This document shows, piece by piece, positions 46,716-58,255 of a DNA stretch of 64,000 bases (positions within the stretch are counted from its first letter, which is position 1; each line of letters begins with the position of its first letter). This DNA is from Gnetum montanum. Lineage: Eukaryota; Streptophyta; Gnetopsida; Gnetales; Gnetaceae. A program made the translations under genes and the position numbers. The DNA is taken from NCBI GenBank assembly GCA_015680685.1, contig MNCI01002041.1, positions 335,505-399,504 of the forward strand, read 5' to 3'. A model generated the notes under the pieces. That model was not told the DNA's origin. It saw only the letters and a list, made by a program, of their open reading frames with translations, and ran no database searches.

Positions 46716-46716
46716 N
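46716..46716. other. Unresolved base (N) in B
   Basis: The only N in the window. Compared with A (37844-37999), about 156 bases are absent at this point, so the N may stand for a collapsed or unfilled gap. Confidence 0.8.
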
Positions 46717-46926
46717 CCAAATAATTGATTACTCGAGACTCGACAACATAGAACACACCTCAACTAAAGATCCACATGAGTGTTTTATTCGTAGATGAGA
46801 TTACTTACAAAAGCATAAAAAGACAAAAATACCAAAAAGACAAAAAGATAAAACAAGAAGTTGAAAAATGAAAACTGGAAAACAAAAATTGAAAAATTGA
46901 AGAAAATGAAAAATTAATCCTACTTA

Positions 46927-48901
46927 TTAAAATGGGGGATATCTCCCATAACTAATTAGTTGAGGATGGCAAGGATTAATAAATGGAAGATGAGGATCCT
47001 TGCATGTTGGAAATATTTGTGCTTGGTCATATTTACCCCATCAGGGTTCACACACTTGATTATAATAAGCATAGTGGGGTAATTTGTGCGATGTAGTTCC
47101 CGGATATGAGTTGACCCACTATGATATTTAGGACCGTTAAATGGTATGCAAGGATTGGGTTGTCACTCTCCATGTCTGTGTTCATTGGGCCGTATTGTTG
47201 TTGGAGTGTGAGTTGGTGGCCTTGATGAAGTTACATGAGGCATTGGGTTCGAAGATAAGGGTGCACCACAGTGTGGGACTTGTGCTGAGTTGGAGGATGC
47301 AGTGGCCTCGAAATTCTGTTGTCCCTTCTTATAGTCATGTTTAAAGAAGGGATGCTTTGGATGTCAAGGAGGCTTTTCACTGCTGTTGGAAGTAGTAGCA
47401 CAGGTAATGTTCGTGGGTTGTTACTGTCGTGCAGGCACCTTAGGAATAGTTGGTGGCGATGTATAAGGAGGGAAAGGATGAGAATGTTGAAAGTTAGGAG
47501 GCGTATAAGATACACAAGGTGGTGGTTGTGTTGGAGGCATGGGCTGATAGTATTGAGGAGAATGGTACTATGGTGAGATAGAGTATGTTGGCCCAGTTGG
47601 AGAAATAGGATTTTGAACAAGATAAGCATTTGAGTTCGGATGATATGAAGGGTGTCTCTAGTCCAAGGGTGGTCTCCCCCACGATTGGGATTGTTGCCAC
47701 TATGATCGAACACAATATCTCTGTACGAACTCTGGATGTAACGTGTTTCTCCAATGCTCATCTAAATGTGACAAGATTGGGCATTGGTCCTTGGGGTGAT
47801 CGTACAGGCATATGTTACATTCATACGTATGATTGGTAGTTGAGCTCTTATTTTCCTTATCCCTTCTTTCCAATTGTCTAATGTTTTTTCCTGCTTCTTG
47901 GGTTGTCAAAACTCTATCTCCAATGGTATTGATAAATTCTCCACACTTTTGATACGTCCATTCCAACATCTTATTGATCTTTGCCTCAACTTCTTCTAAC
48001 AATTATTGTGTTGGCAAAGATGATGTTTCCACCTTGAGATTGGTTGATTTCTCCTTTTTATGATCATGGACCTTTGTCAAGTTGAGATTTTGGTCCCGTT
48101 GATGTTTTTCAACACTCTCCCATCTAGCCAATTCTCCTTCTTCTTTTGCTACCCGCTTAATAAGCTTTTGGACTTGATAGGTTCGGAGTTCATATAGTTG
48201 ACCTTGGGCATACATCCCTAGGGTTTCTTTTGTTGCATCACGAAGCCCATCAATAATATGGTACATTAGCCTTTCCTCAGAAAACCCATGGCCTAGACAG
48301 TTGTTTAATAGTGCATAATATCTTTCTAAGGCCATGTCCAAGGGTTCATGTTGTGCTTGTTTCCATCCTTGGATTTGTTTCCTCAAGGCTGACACTCTTG
48401 CGTAGGTTTGATATTTTTCATTAAAGACTTCTACCATTGTTGACCAACGTCATATTGAATTTGGTTTTAACGATCTATAACATACTTTTGCTTGGCCAAT
48501 GAGTGTCATGGGAAAGAGCTTAAGTTTTTGCCACCCGTTATCAATGTTACTCCATGTGCAGGCATCGTAGAAGGCTTGTAAATGTTGATATGGGTATAGC
48601 CTCCTGAAAAATGGGGAAAGTTTTTTAAATCAATCTTGGGTAGACGGCTCTCTTTATGATTCCTACGGGAGATTCAAATAGCCTCATGTATTTGTGTTAA
48701 GCTTTTAGTGGCCAGTAGGGGTTCATCGTCATCAAGTAGGTTATGCTTTCGTGCATTGGGATGACGTTGCTTTCATTGATGTTTATAAGAAACCCCCACT
48801 TCAGGTTGTGTACTCCAATCTTCATCGTCATATAGTTCGTTGGTTTTCCAATGAACTTCCTCACTAGGTGTGGCACTGTTATAGTCTTGTAGGAGAGCCA
48901 T
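46927..48901 (-). pseudogene. B gag (decayed, shorter N-terminal region)
   Basis: ATG at 48901: MALLQDYNSATPSEEVHWKT. About 270 bases of the Ser/Asp-rich N-terminal part found in A and C are missing. The core (48640-48000) has VEVFNEKYQTYARVSALRKQ, LDMALERYYALLNNCLGHGF and MYHIIDGLRDATKETLGMYA. The zinc knuckle near 47810 is intact but one residue short: CNICLYDHPKDQC (C-x2-C-x3-H-x4-C). The tail is Pro/Tyr/Ser-rich and ends in RYPPF with tandem TAA at 46929. A single N at 46716 lies downstream. Confidence 0.82.
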
Positions 48902-49017
48902 GGTTGTGAAGTTGTGTGTGAATTTATGTGTGACTTTTAATAATTATTTCTTCTTAAAAGATATATTGTTAAGTCCTTTATAGCAACCTTGTATGATATA
49001 ACTAATCTAGATAATTA

Positions 49018-49042
49018 GCACCGTCCCCAGCAACGGCACCAA
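49018..49042 (-). other. B primer binding site
   Basis: Element strand TTGGTGCCGTTGCTGGGGAC, two changes from the canonical Athila-type site. Confidence 0.88.
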
Positions 49043-49856
49043 TGATGAGTGGCGAGGTACCCCTACACTCAACCATACGAATACGAGCATTTTCACACAC
49101 GATCTAGTCGAACTCCGCAGACAAACTAGTTGTGGCACCTAGACAGTTAGCCTTAGGTCGCAGTTCGCTGTCTTCCCACCTGGACTAGTATTATATTTGT
49201 CACGTATGCTTTAGTCCAGAGTGTGGTGTATGATGTGGTTCCTAATCTAATGCTACTCCTGAAGGCAATGGAAAGTAATATTAACTACTTTAGAGGAGAG
49301 AGGGTAAGAGAATCTAATCTAGCCTAAGTGCGATGAGCATCCATTCCTTGATTATCTGTACACATCTTGGACTTCGTGTACGACTACCACTGGGATTACC
49401 AAGCGCAAATCCTAGGTATGCTATTGGGTTATCAAGTAGTCACACTTAAATGCTCGTAATCAAGTCATACTCATTCTGCGTTCTAACGTGAGTTTAAGGG
49501 TGAGAGAGTATTAACTAGAAAAGCAGTAAATAACAATTAATTAAATAATTAAACTAAGTGAATGCTGCAATGATGAAGTAATCTCGATCTTTATTTCCGG
49601 TCATGTGCGTGTCCAAGTACGTCACACTCGAATAAAGGATGTCGTACAATTACAATCACCACACTACGGGCATACACTGGAAAATATTCTATCTCTGGAG
49701 GGATAAAACTGCCAGAGTCTAGCTACAATCTAAAAAACTCCGAAACAAGGGAGAGCCACCTCTTATTTATAGGACTGGCAGCGGGCTGCGATATTGCGTA
49801 CGTGATATCGCAGTAAAGGACGCGATATCGTGGTTGCCCCAAATGACGTCTCATCA
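49043..49856 (-). repeat. B 5' LTR
   Basis: 814 bp, plus orientation TGATGAGTGGCGAG...ACGTCTCATCA. TATA at 49763-49772; GATATC module 49788-49831. Confidence 0.92.
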
Positions 49857-50015
49857 CTTACCAACTAACTCCTTTTCTTGTGCGCCTGAATGCTATATTT
49901 ATAGGCCTACATAGGAATCACAATATCATGTATTTGATATCGTTATCCAGGCTGCGATATCGCGTACCCAATATTAAGGATCTGATATCAAGGCTTGGCA
50001 AACCACGATTCATCA

Positions 50016-53000
50016 CTAGCCATATTGAGTTATAAAAGTTTAAGCTCATAAATTATTTTAGTATGTAAATAGACTCATAATTTCAATGTTTTTCATCATC
50101 ATTCTATTGTTGTCCCAATTGTATAGAGTTCACTACATGAGTTCTCTTTTATCATTCACCTTTATATAGAGGTAGAGCTTGATCTATTTTTAGTTTTACC
50201 ATATCTTCTTTAATTGTTATTTCCTGTCTTTGTGGGTGTCACTAGTTTGCTAGAATTGTGATGTGGCAACTTAATTTAAGGAGTTCATTATCTAATGTTT
50301 TTTGAAAATGACCAAGTCATATATCTAAGATGTCATTCTTGAAACTTATATAAACTACTTGAGGTTTTCCTCTAATATCTTTATTGTGCAATTTATTTGG
50401 TTTTGTAACATTTAATATCAATCTAAGCATTTGCACTTTCGTTGCATTGATTTATTGCTCATGTTGTTTTTTTTTTACATCATAACATTCAACACTATGT
50501 AAAGTAGTAGGCTTAATCACTTTTCTACAAAATATTTCTTTTAATTCTATTAGTATTCCTTTGTCGCATAAAACGCCCCTAACATTTTTCTATTTTAAGC
50601 ATTGGACCTCAATCCCATTTGTTGCGCACTTATCAATTTCAGCTTGCGATTGATGGACTTTTTGGTCTTGAATTGGTATAGTAGTATTGTTTATATTTTC
50701 AATGAAAGTACATTGCATGTATCACTAATTCTAAAGGTTTTGATTCTAGAGCTTGTCCGCATAAATCAAAAACTGCTTCTCCACAAGTTTATGTGTTGAT
50801 GATAGTATGATATTCGACTATTTTTACTTCAAATTAATTTAAAGCTTTGGATACTAAAATGAGAGATGCCTTGAAAGATGAATACTTTTCATACCTTGTT
50901 CTTTGCGTTAATTTACAAATTTTTATTATATTATGACTTTTCATTAAAATGATATTTTTTCCTCTTTCATTGTAATTTCAAATGCCAACGTCTGAATTAT
51001 TGCTTATATGAAATCACAATTTCCATGCCGCCCATTCATTCATATTCTACTTTCTCTGATTTTCTCATTGTAATTTCGACGAAAGTTTAATTTATTTTAA
51101 CTTAATTCCGGTGAATTCACATTATATCTCTCATTGTTAATAGGATCTCACTCAAACCGGCCAAGTAAAATCATTGAGGTTGACTTTAAATCTCACTTAA
51201 AACAACTTGACAACCCAAAACGAAAGAAATCACGGACATGGTTTTAGACTTTTAAAGCGGGTTAAGCTTTTAATTGTTTCCGAATCTTTACGGAAAAGCT
51301 GAAATGAATACGTTGCAATGATACACTTGGTAGGTTGGTCCCATCATAGCTACCTATACGTAACCACAAACTAATATAAATACAAGGTAAATTGTAAAAT
51401 TTAATGACTACTTGGAAATTTTAGAAATTCCCTTGGAAGCAAAAGTGTCAAGGTTGACTAACGTATTGACATTCAATGTCTACTCAATCTTTCAACCACA
51501 AAAGCAACATACACATCATGGTATGGTATGGAGGAATGAACTTTAATCTAAAGCAACAGTATGGAATCTCACGAACCTTTGAAGGTGATGGCTTAAAGCT
51601 AGACAGACACGTTGAACATAAAAAGAAGAGAAAAAGATTTTAAAGTGAACCTTCAAATCAACTTTAGCAAACCTTCCTAAACGTTGTCTTGGTTCCCTTT
51701 CTTAAAGCTTTGGTTGATGTAGATTTGTGCCTTGGCATCTATAACTCTCTCGAGTTCAATCCCTTCTCCATGTAGTTTCAATGTGTGATGCCAAACGATG
51801 TATTTCAGGGATGAAGGGGAAACTGGGGGGTTTTATAAACAAAAAAAGTTTATTTTTTTGTGTAATGACAAAGGTTCGCGTTTCGCTGCATGTATACGTT
51901 TTCCATTACTTTGTTTTCAAATTTAAAAACAAAATATACTGTTTTAATATTTTATTCCTTACTTTAGAGGAACGTTTGGCTGATGAAAAAAACCAAAAAT
52001 GTTAATACACGTTTTGGGTGACGTTCCAACCCCTTATTTTAATGATGGGTTTCTCTACGTTCAAAATCTGCTTCCCACCAATTAACACGCTTCAAATAGC
52101 TAACGGCTCATAAATGTGATCATGCATACAGCTATTTAACTTCTTTTATTAGGATGATAATGAAAGTAATGATGACCAAATGACCAACTTTAGTTGGTCC
52201 CGTCACCTTGGATTCGTTCAGACGTGGACTGTACGGCCGTCAACGGTTCTTTTTTACTTTTTTTGGATTTCGGGTCATCATTATTTTTGGTACCCATCAA
52301 CGGGTCACCTAACGGGACTTTGTGAAAAAAATGTTTCGGGAATTAAAGAAAAATAATTTATGGAATGCATAGATGGCGTCTATCCACCCAAATTTGTTGG
52401 CTAGCTTGCTTCTTCTTCCTTTTTTTTTTGTTTACGCTTCCCCAACTAAAAACCAACAATAAAAGAATAAAACAATTTGATATTTAAAGCAAACCTAGGT
52501 TTCTCACTCGTGTATATGGATGGTGCCTTACACCTACATGCAATTAACGGAACAATTAAACATGAACAAGAAAAAAAAAATCTCGATACCTTTATGAAGC
52601 AAGATGGTAAGATTAAAAAAAAAATGGCGGTTCTTTATTAGAAATTATTAGATTTTCCCGTGGCAGAGCGATGAATTATTATCATTCAGTTTTTTTTCTT
52701 TTTTTTGGCTTTTTGGCTTACGACTTCCCACCAGTACTTTTCACACGTCTTTTACGCCGACCTGAAATTTAATTTTTTCTTAAATTGCGGTTCGGTGCGT
52801 AACGTTCAACGACTATAGCCACCGACTTGCGTGAAAAATGTTCCGAGTTGGGATAGGAAAATCCGGTAACAAAAGTTCATGTTCACACGCCATTTCTTCA
52901 CGATTATTCAAGACGTTGCATATATCACGGAATATTCATATTCATGTATCTTTCATTAGCTCGGTAACCTGAGTTATGAAAAAATTTTGGTAAAAGCATT

Positions 53001-53740
53001 GAAATGTTGTTTAAATATATCCAATTAAATAGAATTAAGATCAAGGCTAAAAGTGGTGGTAAGGTGATCGTTTGCTCAAGTCCTAAGACTCTTAATCTTA
53101 ACCAGACGGAAAGAGGACTGTGTCCTATGTAGTAATTTTGATCGAACAATGTTCTGGTAAAAAGGGTCACGGTTACTTTTTACTAATGAAGAACAAAGTG
53201 TTTGTGTTTTTTTTTTCATCTCAGTAGAAAACATTAAAATCTCTGTCGTGTTCGGACATTCCGGAGAGGCAATATCAATGTACACGTTGGTGGCCACAGT
53301 GAAACGCATAACGATATTAATAACAATAACGGTAACAAAATTAATGATAATAAATAAACTTAAGGGGCATGAAGTGGCTCTTATTTTAGTAATATTGTCC
53401 GAAAGCAGAGACTTGGATAGCTGTGCACGACACGAATCTTTTGCATGTGTTGGGGGGTGTCAGGTTAACAACAACCATCAACGTAATTGGCTGCTCTGTG
53501 TACACGTCAAATGCTTAACTAAAAAAACATTTTACTGTGGCTCACTTTTAACATAATTTAACCGCCTTTTGATTTAAAACAAAACCATGGACAAAGGCTG
53601 CTGCTGCTGCTGCAAGCTTGTAAGAGGCAGCGTTGGTACACCGGACCGGCCGGTGGGCCCGAGCGCGTCAGTGGTTCACATGCGGGGCGTTCCACCGGCA
53701 TGGCCATTGACGTGGCTGGACAACTGGCCCGGCCGGTGGG
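50016..53740. other. AT-rich intergenic DNA upstream of the glucanase gene
   Basis: No reading frame with recognisable motifs, no RNA gene and no LTR-like blocks that I could identify. Short homopolymer runs occur (50467, 52420, 52695, 53207). The last 130 bases (53590-53740) turn GC-rich, with a GCT run (53600-53613) and two copies of a GGCCGGTGGG motif (53648 and 53731), which probably belong to the glucanase promoter. Confidence 0.6.
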
Positions 53741-53979
53741 GGAGAGGCTCTTTAAATGCGTAGCTCCGCCGTGGTTAGAGGAGGAAGGCAGGAGAAGAGA
53801 AAAGCAGGTGATCTCCGAGGTTGAGGAGGTCACGAGCTCGAGTTGGAATCTCAGCACCAGCAGCAGCAGCAGCAGAAGAAGAAGATTTTGCATATTCAGG
53901 AAACGGATTTGTTTGGTTGAGGTTTTGGCTTTGTTGTTGTTGTTGTTGTTGCTGTTGTTGCTGAGGCTTTACGGTGGCA
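53741..53979 (+). promoter_or_regulatory. Core promoter and 5'UTR of the glucanase gene (predicted)
   Basis: CTCTTTAAATGCG (53748-53760) is a possible TATA region about 220 bases before the start codon. The presumed 5'UTR carries a CAG run (53855-53879), a GAAGAAG run and a TTG run (53931-53963). These trinucleotide runs create long poly-Leu or poly-Gln frames on both strands that are not real genes. Confidence 0.45.
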
Positions 53980-56900
53980 ATGATGAGGTCTGCTGTGGCA
54001 TTCGCGGCTGCCGTTGTGCTGATGACTCTTGCGGCCTTAGTCGCCTTCGCAGGTGAGATTGGAGTCTGCTTTGTTGATGCTTGATGTGCCGGCATTTGGG
54101 TTTCTGGTTATTCAGATGTTAAGAAGTTGCGTTTTTGCTTTTGCAAAGGTTTTGCATTTTGGAGCTTCTTGTTTGTGTGTTCTGCTTGTTTTGTTTGTTG
54201 CTTAAATGTTGCGTCTGTTTTTAGATTTTTGTTTCTGTAAAAGTTCGCCGCCGTTTGGAAAATGTTGCTTTTGTGTTGCGTTTTTGCGTAGCTTCGGAGG
54301 TGCGAAAGTTTGTTGCTTTTGTGTTTGGTTTCGCCTGGATTCTTTGCTTTCGCTTTTGTGTTTAGTTTGGCTTTGGTCTGGTTGCTTCACTTTCGAATGA
54401 TGCTGCTTTCTGTTTGGGTTTTGCTTGGAATCTCTTTATTTTGTTTTCAGTTTTCGCCAAGGTTCCGTGCTTTGAGTCCTTTGATTAAGCGGATTCGCCG
54501 GCCGAAAATGTAGCTTTTTTAACTACTTGAAAATGTTGCCTTTTAGATCTTTTTGCGTAGATTCTCTTCTTTGGGACCTCCTTGTGTTTCTTCTGTGCCT
54601 TGGCTTTGATTCTCCGCTTTTCGTTTTGCCACTGGATCTATTGCGATGGACGTCTTTGCCTCGGAGATTTTTTATCTTTATTTTCGTAGAATCTCGAAGC
54701 AATACTCTAGCAGCCTTTGTAGAGATACACAGTAGCGTAAAATGCTATTTTTCAGCGGGGCGGGTACTTGCAGGGTATTTTGGTAGTGCCTTGCTGGTTT
54801 TTCAGCTCCGGTGGAGCCCTGCTCTTCCGATAAATCGCCATGATTCTGTCTAGTGAGTGGATTTATAGCCGCATCACAAAAATCCAGTCTTTGAATTCCT
54901 CAAAAAAAATAAAAAAAATTTGTTGCGAAAGGTCTTTATAGCTAGCTTACCTTCACACGCTAGCAGCACTGATTGTGTCACAGGGTTCCTGCCTACTGTA
55001 GGCAAATGACCGCAGGTTACGATAGCACAGTAGCTCTAAAGATCACGATGACCGAAGTATCCGTGATAAACGCTGGATTTACTCTTGGATATCCTTTATC
55101 TGCGGCTATTACAGACAATAACAACAGAAACGAATTCTGGATTTCTCCCTGGAATTGCAGGAGCCGGCAACATCGGAGTGAACTACGGGCGCGTGGCGAA
55201 TGATCTTCCATCCGCCGTAAAGGTCGTGGAGCTGCTAAAGTCGCAAGGCATTAACCACGTGAAGCTGTACGACACAGACCGCTCCGTTCTGCGTGCGTTC
55301 GGAGGCTCCGGGATCCAAGTTACGGTCGCTCTACCGAACGAACAGCTCTACGACGTTGCACGCCGCCCGCCGCTGGCGAACGCCTGGGTGAAGCAGAACC
55401 TCCTTCCATACATCTCCACCGGAACGCAGATTGTCGCTGTCGCAGTCGGAAACGAGGTCTTTGCAAGCCCGAAGAACCTCGCCGGCTTCCTAGTTCCTGC
55501 AATGCAAAACGTCCACGACGCCCTGCAACGCTACGGCCTTGATGATCAAGTCAAGGTTTCGAGTCCCTTGGCGCTTAGCGCGTTGGGCAATTCGTATCCT
55601 CCTTCGGCCGGTTCTTTCAAAGCGGACCTTGCGCAGAGCGTGGTGAAGCCGATGCTGGACTTTCTGGAATCCACAGGATCGAAGCTCATGGTGAACGCCT
55701 ACCCGTTCTTCGCCTACATAGGAAACCCTAACGACATCTCGTTGGATTACGCTCTGTTCCGGCCGAATGCAGGGGTTAAGGATCCGAACACGAATTTGCT
55801 GTACACGAACCTTCTGGACGCGCAGTTGGATGCCGTATTTTCTGCCATGGATAAGCTGGGACACAAGGACCTGGGAGTAGTTGTTACGGAGAGCGGATGG
55901 CCCTCCGCCGGCGATCAGAACGAGGCCGGCGCCAACAAGGAGAACGCGGCTGCGTACAATGGCGGATTTGTTAAGTATATTGTGTCGGGAGCCGGAACGC
56001 CGCTCAGGCCCAAGGCCGCCATTGATGGATTTGTGTTTGCTCTGTTTAACGAAAACAGTAAACCTGGGCCGACCTCGGAACGTAATTACGGATTGTTTTA
56101 TCCTAACGAGCAGAGCGTTTACGGTGTATCGTTGAATGGTAACGTCCAGGAGCAGCGGCAGTCTGGCACGCAGAAGCCCGAACAGGGGCAGACCAGCCAC
56201 GCCAGCAGTGGGAACACTGCTCCCCAGGCCTCCACTTCTGGTTCCTGGTGCGTCGCCAAGTCCGGCGTCGATGACTCTACGCTTCAGGTGAGAAGCATGA
56301 CTTTTTTGACGTTCATTTTTTCTGAAATGGTTTTCCCGCTTACAGTCTGAAATCACACTTGTCCAGAGTTTAGAGTTTCTGCATCGTTTGCCTGAAAATC
56401 CTTACTACCTTTAGCCTGCAACAAAATTTGGGATTATTTGGGTCGGTTGGACGAGACATTTGCTGCAAATCCTGGAGAAATAGTTGCTGATCAAGCGTAA
56501 ACTGTTCTTATTTTCGGCCAGAAATGAACCTAGTCTTTTTCATACTCTACAGGACCTTAGTTTGAGAGCCCAATAGCCTGCTACCGCTATAGATTTGCAA
56601 AGTTTGACAACGCAACCGGCCATTATTACCATCGGAAAGACTGCGAGTACGGCATCTCAGTGTGTTCTGGCATGTCAGGTCAATAATGGTTCCCTCTTTG
56701 TCTGGTTTCGCGGTTATTATTTTAAGTGTCTCCGGCATTTCCGTCCCAAAATGGGAAATTTACCGTTGACCACTCATTGCCTTTGCGGAAAACTTTCTCC
56801 ACCGGCGCTACATGTTTCTAAGTTGAGAGTTTAAGGTTATGGCTGTGATTAGTTTTCTCATTTATGTGGCTCTTTTTTCAGAGTGCATTGGACTTCGCAT

Positions 56901-57231
56901 GCGGTGAGGGTGCAGCGGACTGCAAACAAATCCAGCCTGGTGCAGCCTGCTACAACCCCAACACGCTGCAGGCGCATGCGTCCTACGCATTCAACAGCTA
57001 CTACCAGAAGAACAGTCGCAAGGACGGTACCTGCTACTTCGGTGGAGCCGCATACGTTGTCACGGAAGCACCCAGTAAGCAGTTGAACGCCAATGCAGCA
57101 ACCACCCATTTTCCTTTACCTTTTTCTTTTTTGCAGTTGAACTAATCACACAGTCCATTCCTTTGGATTCGGTTTTTTTTGTTGCAGAGTACGGTAGCTG
57201 CATTCTTCCTGCCAGCGACGACGGCAATTAA
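53980..57231 (+). CDS. Glucan endo-1,3-beta-glucosidase, GH17 with C-terminal X8/CBM43 domain, four exons
   Basis: Exons 53980-54052, 55161-56287, 56882-57074 and 57188-57231 join to 478 residues; all introns are GT-AG and phases agree. Exon 1 encodes a signal peptide (MMRSAVAFAAAVVLMTLAAL...FA). The mature part starts NIGVNYGRVANDLPSA. Catalytic residues are present: acid/base Glu in VAVGNEVF and nucleophile Glu in VVVTESGWPSAGD. After a Gln/Ser-rich linker the X8 domain (WCVAKSGVDD..., exons 2-4) has its six Cys and ends KYGSCILPASDDGN. No hydrophobic tail follows, so it is likely secreted rather than GPI-anchored. It should hydrolyse callose or other 1,3-beta-glucans in the wall, with CBM43 binding the glucan. 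The ORF appears fully intact, unlike everything around it. Confidence 0.95.
54053..55160 (+). other. Intron 1 of the glucanase gene
   Basis: Donor GCAG|GTGAGATTGG, acceptor GGAATTGCAG|GAGCC. 1108 bp, T-rich with TTTTGTTT and TTTGCTT runs in its first half. No gene inside. It separates the signal peptide from the catalytic domain, as is usual for plant GH17 genes. Confidence 0.9.
56288..56881 (+). other. Intron 2 of the glucanase gene
   Basis: Donor CTTCAG|GTGAGAAG, acceptor CTTTTTTCAG|AGTGC. Splits the X8 domain after STLQ. If retained, translation ends at 56350 after a hydrophobic 21-residue tail. Confidence 0.9.
57075..57187 (+). other. Intron 3 of the glucanase gene
   Basis: Donor CCCA|GTAAGC, acceptor TTTTTTTTGTTGCAG|AGTACGG. 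113 bp, phase 1. Confidence 0.88.
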
Positions 57232-58255
57232 CAGCAACTACAGACGCTATCTCCACATCCTTCTCCGTTATTATTATTATTGAATGTTATACCTCCCACA
57301 TATCTTCCGCTATACATTATAAGTTATGATTGGAATATATATGTTCTTTGACGGAGTTTTCCTCCCTCTTATTGTACATGGCACTTCTCCTACCAGGCTT
57401 AGCTACAAGGCCTTCCCCGCACTGACACCAAATCCTTTTCTTATTTGTACTGCCCGGATTTAAATTATTTTACTACAGATTTTGGATAGATTTGCGTGTG
57501 CTTTGGTGTTCTCACGTGCCAAGGTCTTTCTTTCTCGAGTCCTAAAAGCGAACTCCACCGAACGCCAAGATGCGTTTTATATTCCGAAATTGGCTTATTT
57601 GTTTTTTGGCATCATATCATATTTCCTGGGCCAATTGGAGTTATTCAATACCGATTAAGGTTGGAGAACTTTTTAGATAAATGTGACCAACGCAAAAGCA
57701 TCGTACAAATATGAATATCATATTTAGATTTACTTGGTGCGCGGGGTGTTTTGGGGGCGAAAGTTGTTTGTTCTGGTTAACGCGTAAAAAACCTATGTCC
57801 TCATCCTATGCCATACGACGCAAGGCATGATGAATGGATACCCATCCTTCTAAGCCCATCCCTCCATTGCATGACCGTGAGTACGATAATGTGATCCAAA
57901 CTTCAGGAACAAAATTTAGACCCCATTTCTTTGGCTCGTCTCTCTTTTTTTCCATTCCTTGAGCAATAATGATGGCGGCCAAATCCAATCTGAACTCTCA
58001 TGCCAACCTTCTTCTTCGTAGGCCTAGGCCCAAATTTTCCTTCCATCTGCTCCATTTCATAGTTGTTATTGTAAGTTATTAATTTCATAGTTACTATTTT
58101 GTTGCACAATTTCAGCATTTCTTCTTATGGTTTTTAATTCTCCTTATTTACATTATTCTAAATTTACCTTCCATTGACATAGTTTGTCTTTGCCAATTTT
58201 TGAATTTTTGACCTTAAATCTTACCAGCCCCTAAATATCTTCGATGTCACAAAAA
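57232..58255. other. 3'UTR and intergenic DNA downstream of the glucanase gene
   Basis: The first 200 bases are probably the 3'UTR. No clear AATAAA; TTATTATTATTATTGAATG (57269-57287) and TTGTACATGG (57372) are possible polyadenylation context. The rest shows no recognisable gene. Confidence 0.5.

Larger units (their letters stand above)
45180..46926 (-). other. B spacer between gag and ORF2
   Basis: No long frame. Contains the short coding-like stretch (46479-46763), a polypyrimidine run on the plus strand (46463-46507), the conserved 'caagtgggtcctccccaaag' block (46016) and the internal promoter region. The donor seen in A and C (GGGGTAAGT) is changed here (CTAGGTTAATT). Confidence 0.7.
41376..49856 (-). 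mobile_element. B: complete non-autonomous Athila-related element nested in the A 5' LTR
   Basis: 8481 bp with LTRs of 850 and 814 bp, PBS, gag, spacer, ORF2 and polypurine tract, and perfect 5-bp TSDs (cttac at 41371-41375 and 49857-49861). No pol domain. Over about 200 bases the LTRs differ at some 15 positions. The LTRs are a distinct subfamily from A and C (for example 'cactgggattaccaag', no 'gattcctaacactagg' block). The internal region has one unresolved base (46716), and about 156 bp present in A are missing there. Confidence 0.93.
32369..50015 (-). mobile_element. A: non-autonomous Athila-related element (gag + ORF2), 5' LTR split by B
   Basis: Minus strand order: 5' LTR (50015-49862 and 41375-40672), PBS 40671-40647, gag 40541-38185, spacer with internal promoter, ORF2 36216-33426, polypurine tract 33247-33238, 3' LTR 33237-32369. 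No protease, RT or integrase remnant was found in the 7.4 kb internal region. Over the first 230 bases the LTRs differ at roughly 30 positions, making A older than B, as the nesting requires. No TSD is visible: the left flank is a PBS and the right flank is ctagc. The left end is thus a recombined one. Confidence 0.85.

Noticed and set aside
50016-50020. Target duplication of the whole C-A composite (7022-7026 against 50016-50020)
   Set aside because: The flanking bases (gtgtt or tgtgt against ctagc) do not match.
50590-50980. Possible gene fragment on either strand
   Set aside because: Only short frames with many stops and no recognisable motif in either direction.
53558-54095. Poly-Leu and poly-Gln reading frames on both strands upstream of the glucanase gene
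   Set aside because: They come from the CAG and TTG runs in the presumed 5'UTR and have no other protein-like features.
55490-56356. 288-codon open frame antisense to the glucanase exon 2
   Set aside because: A shadow of a GC-rich, well conserved sense exon; composition is Arg/Val/Leu-rich without domain motifs.
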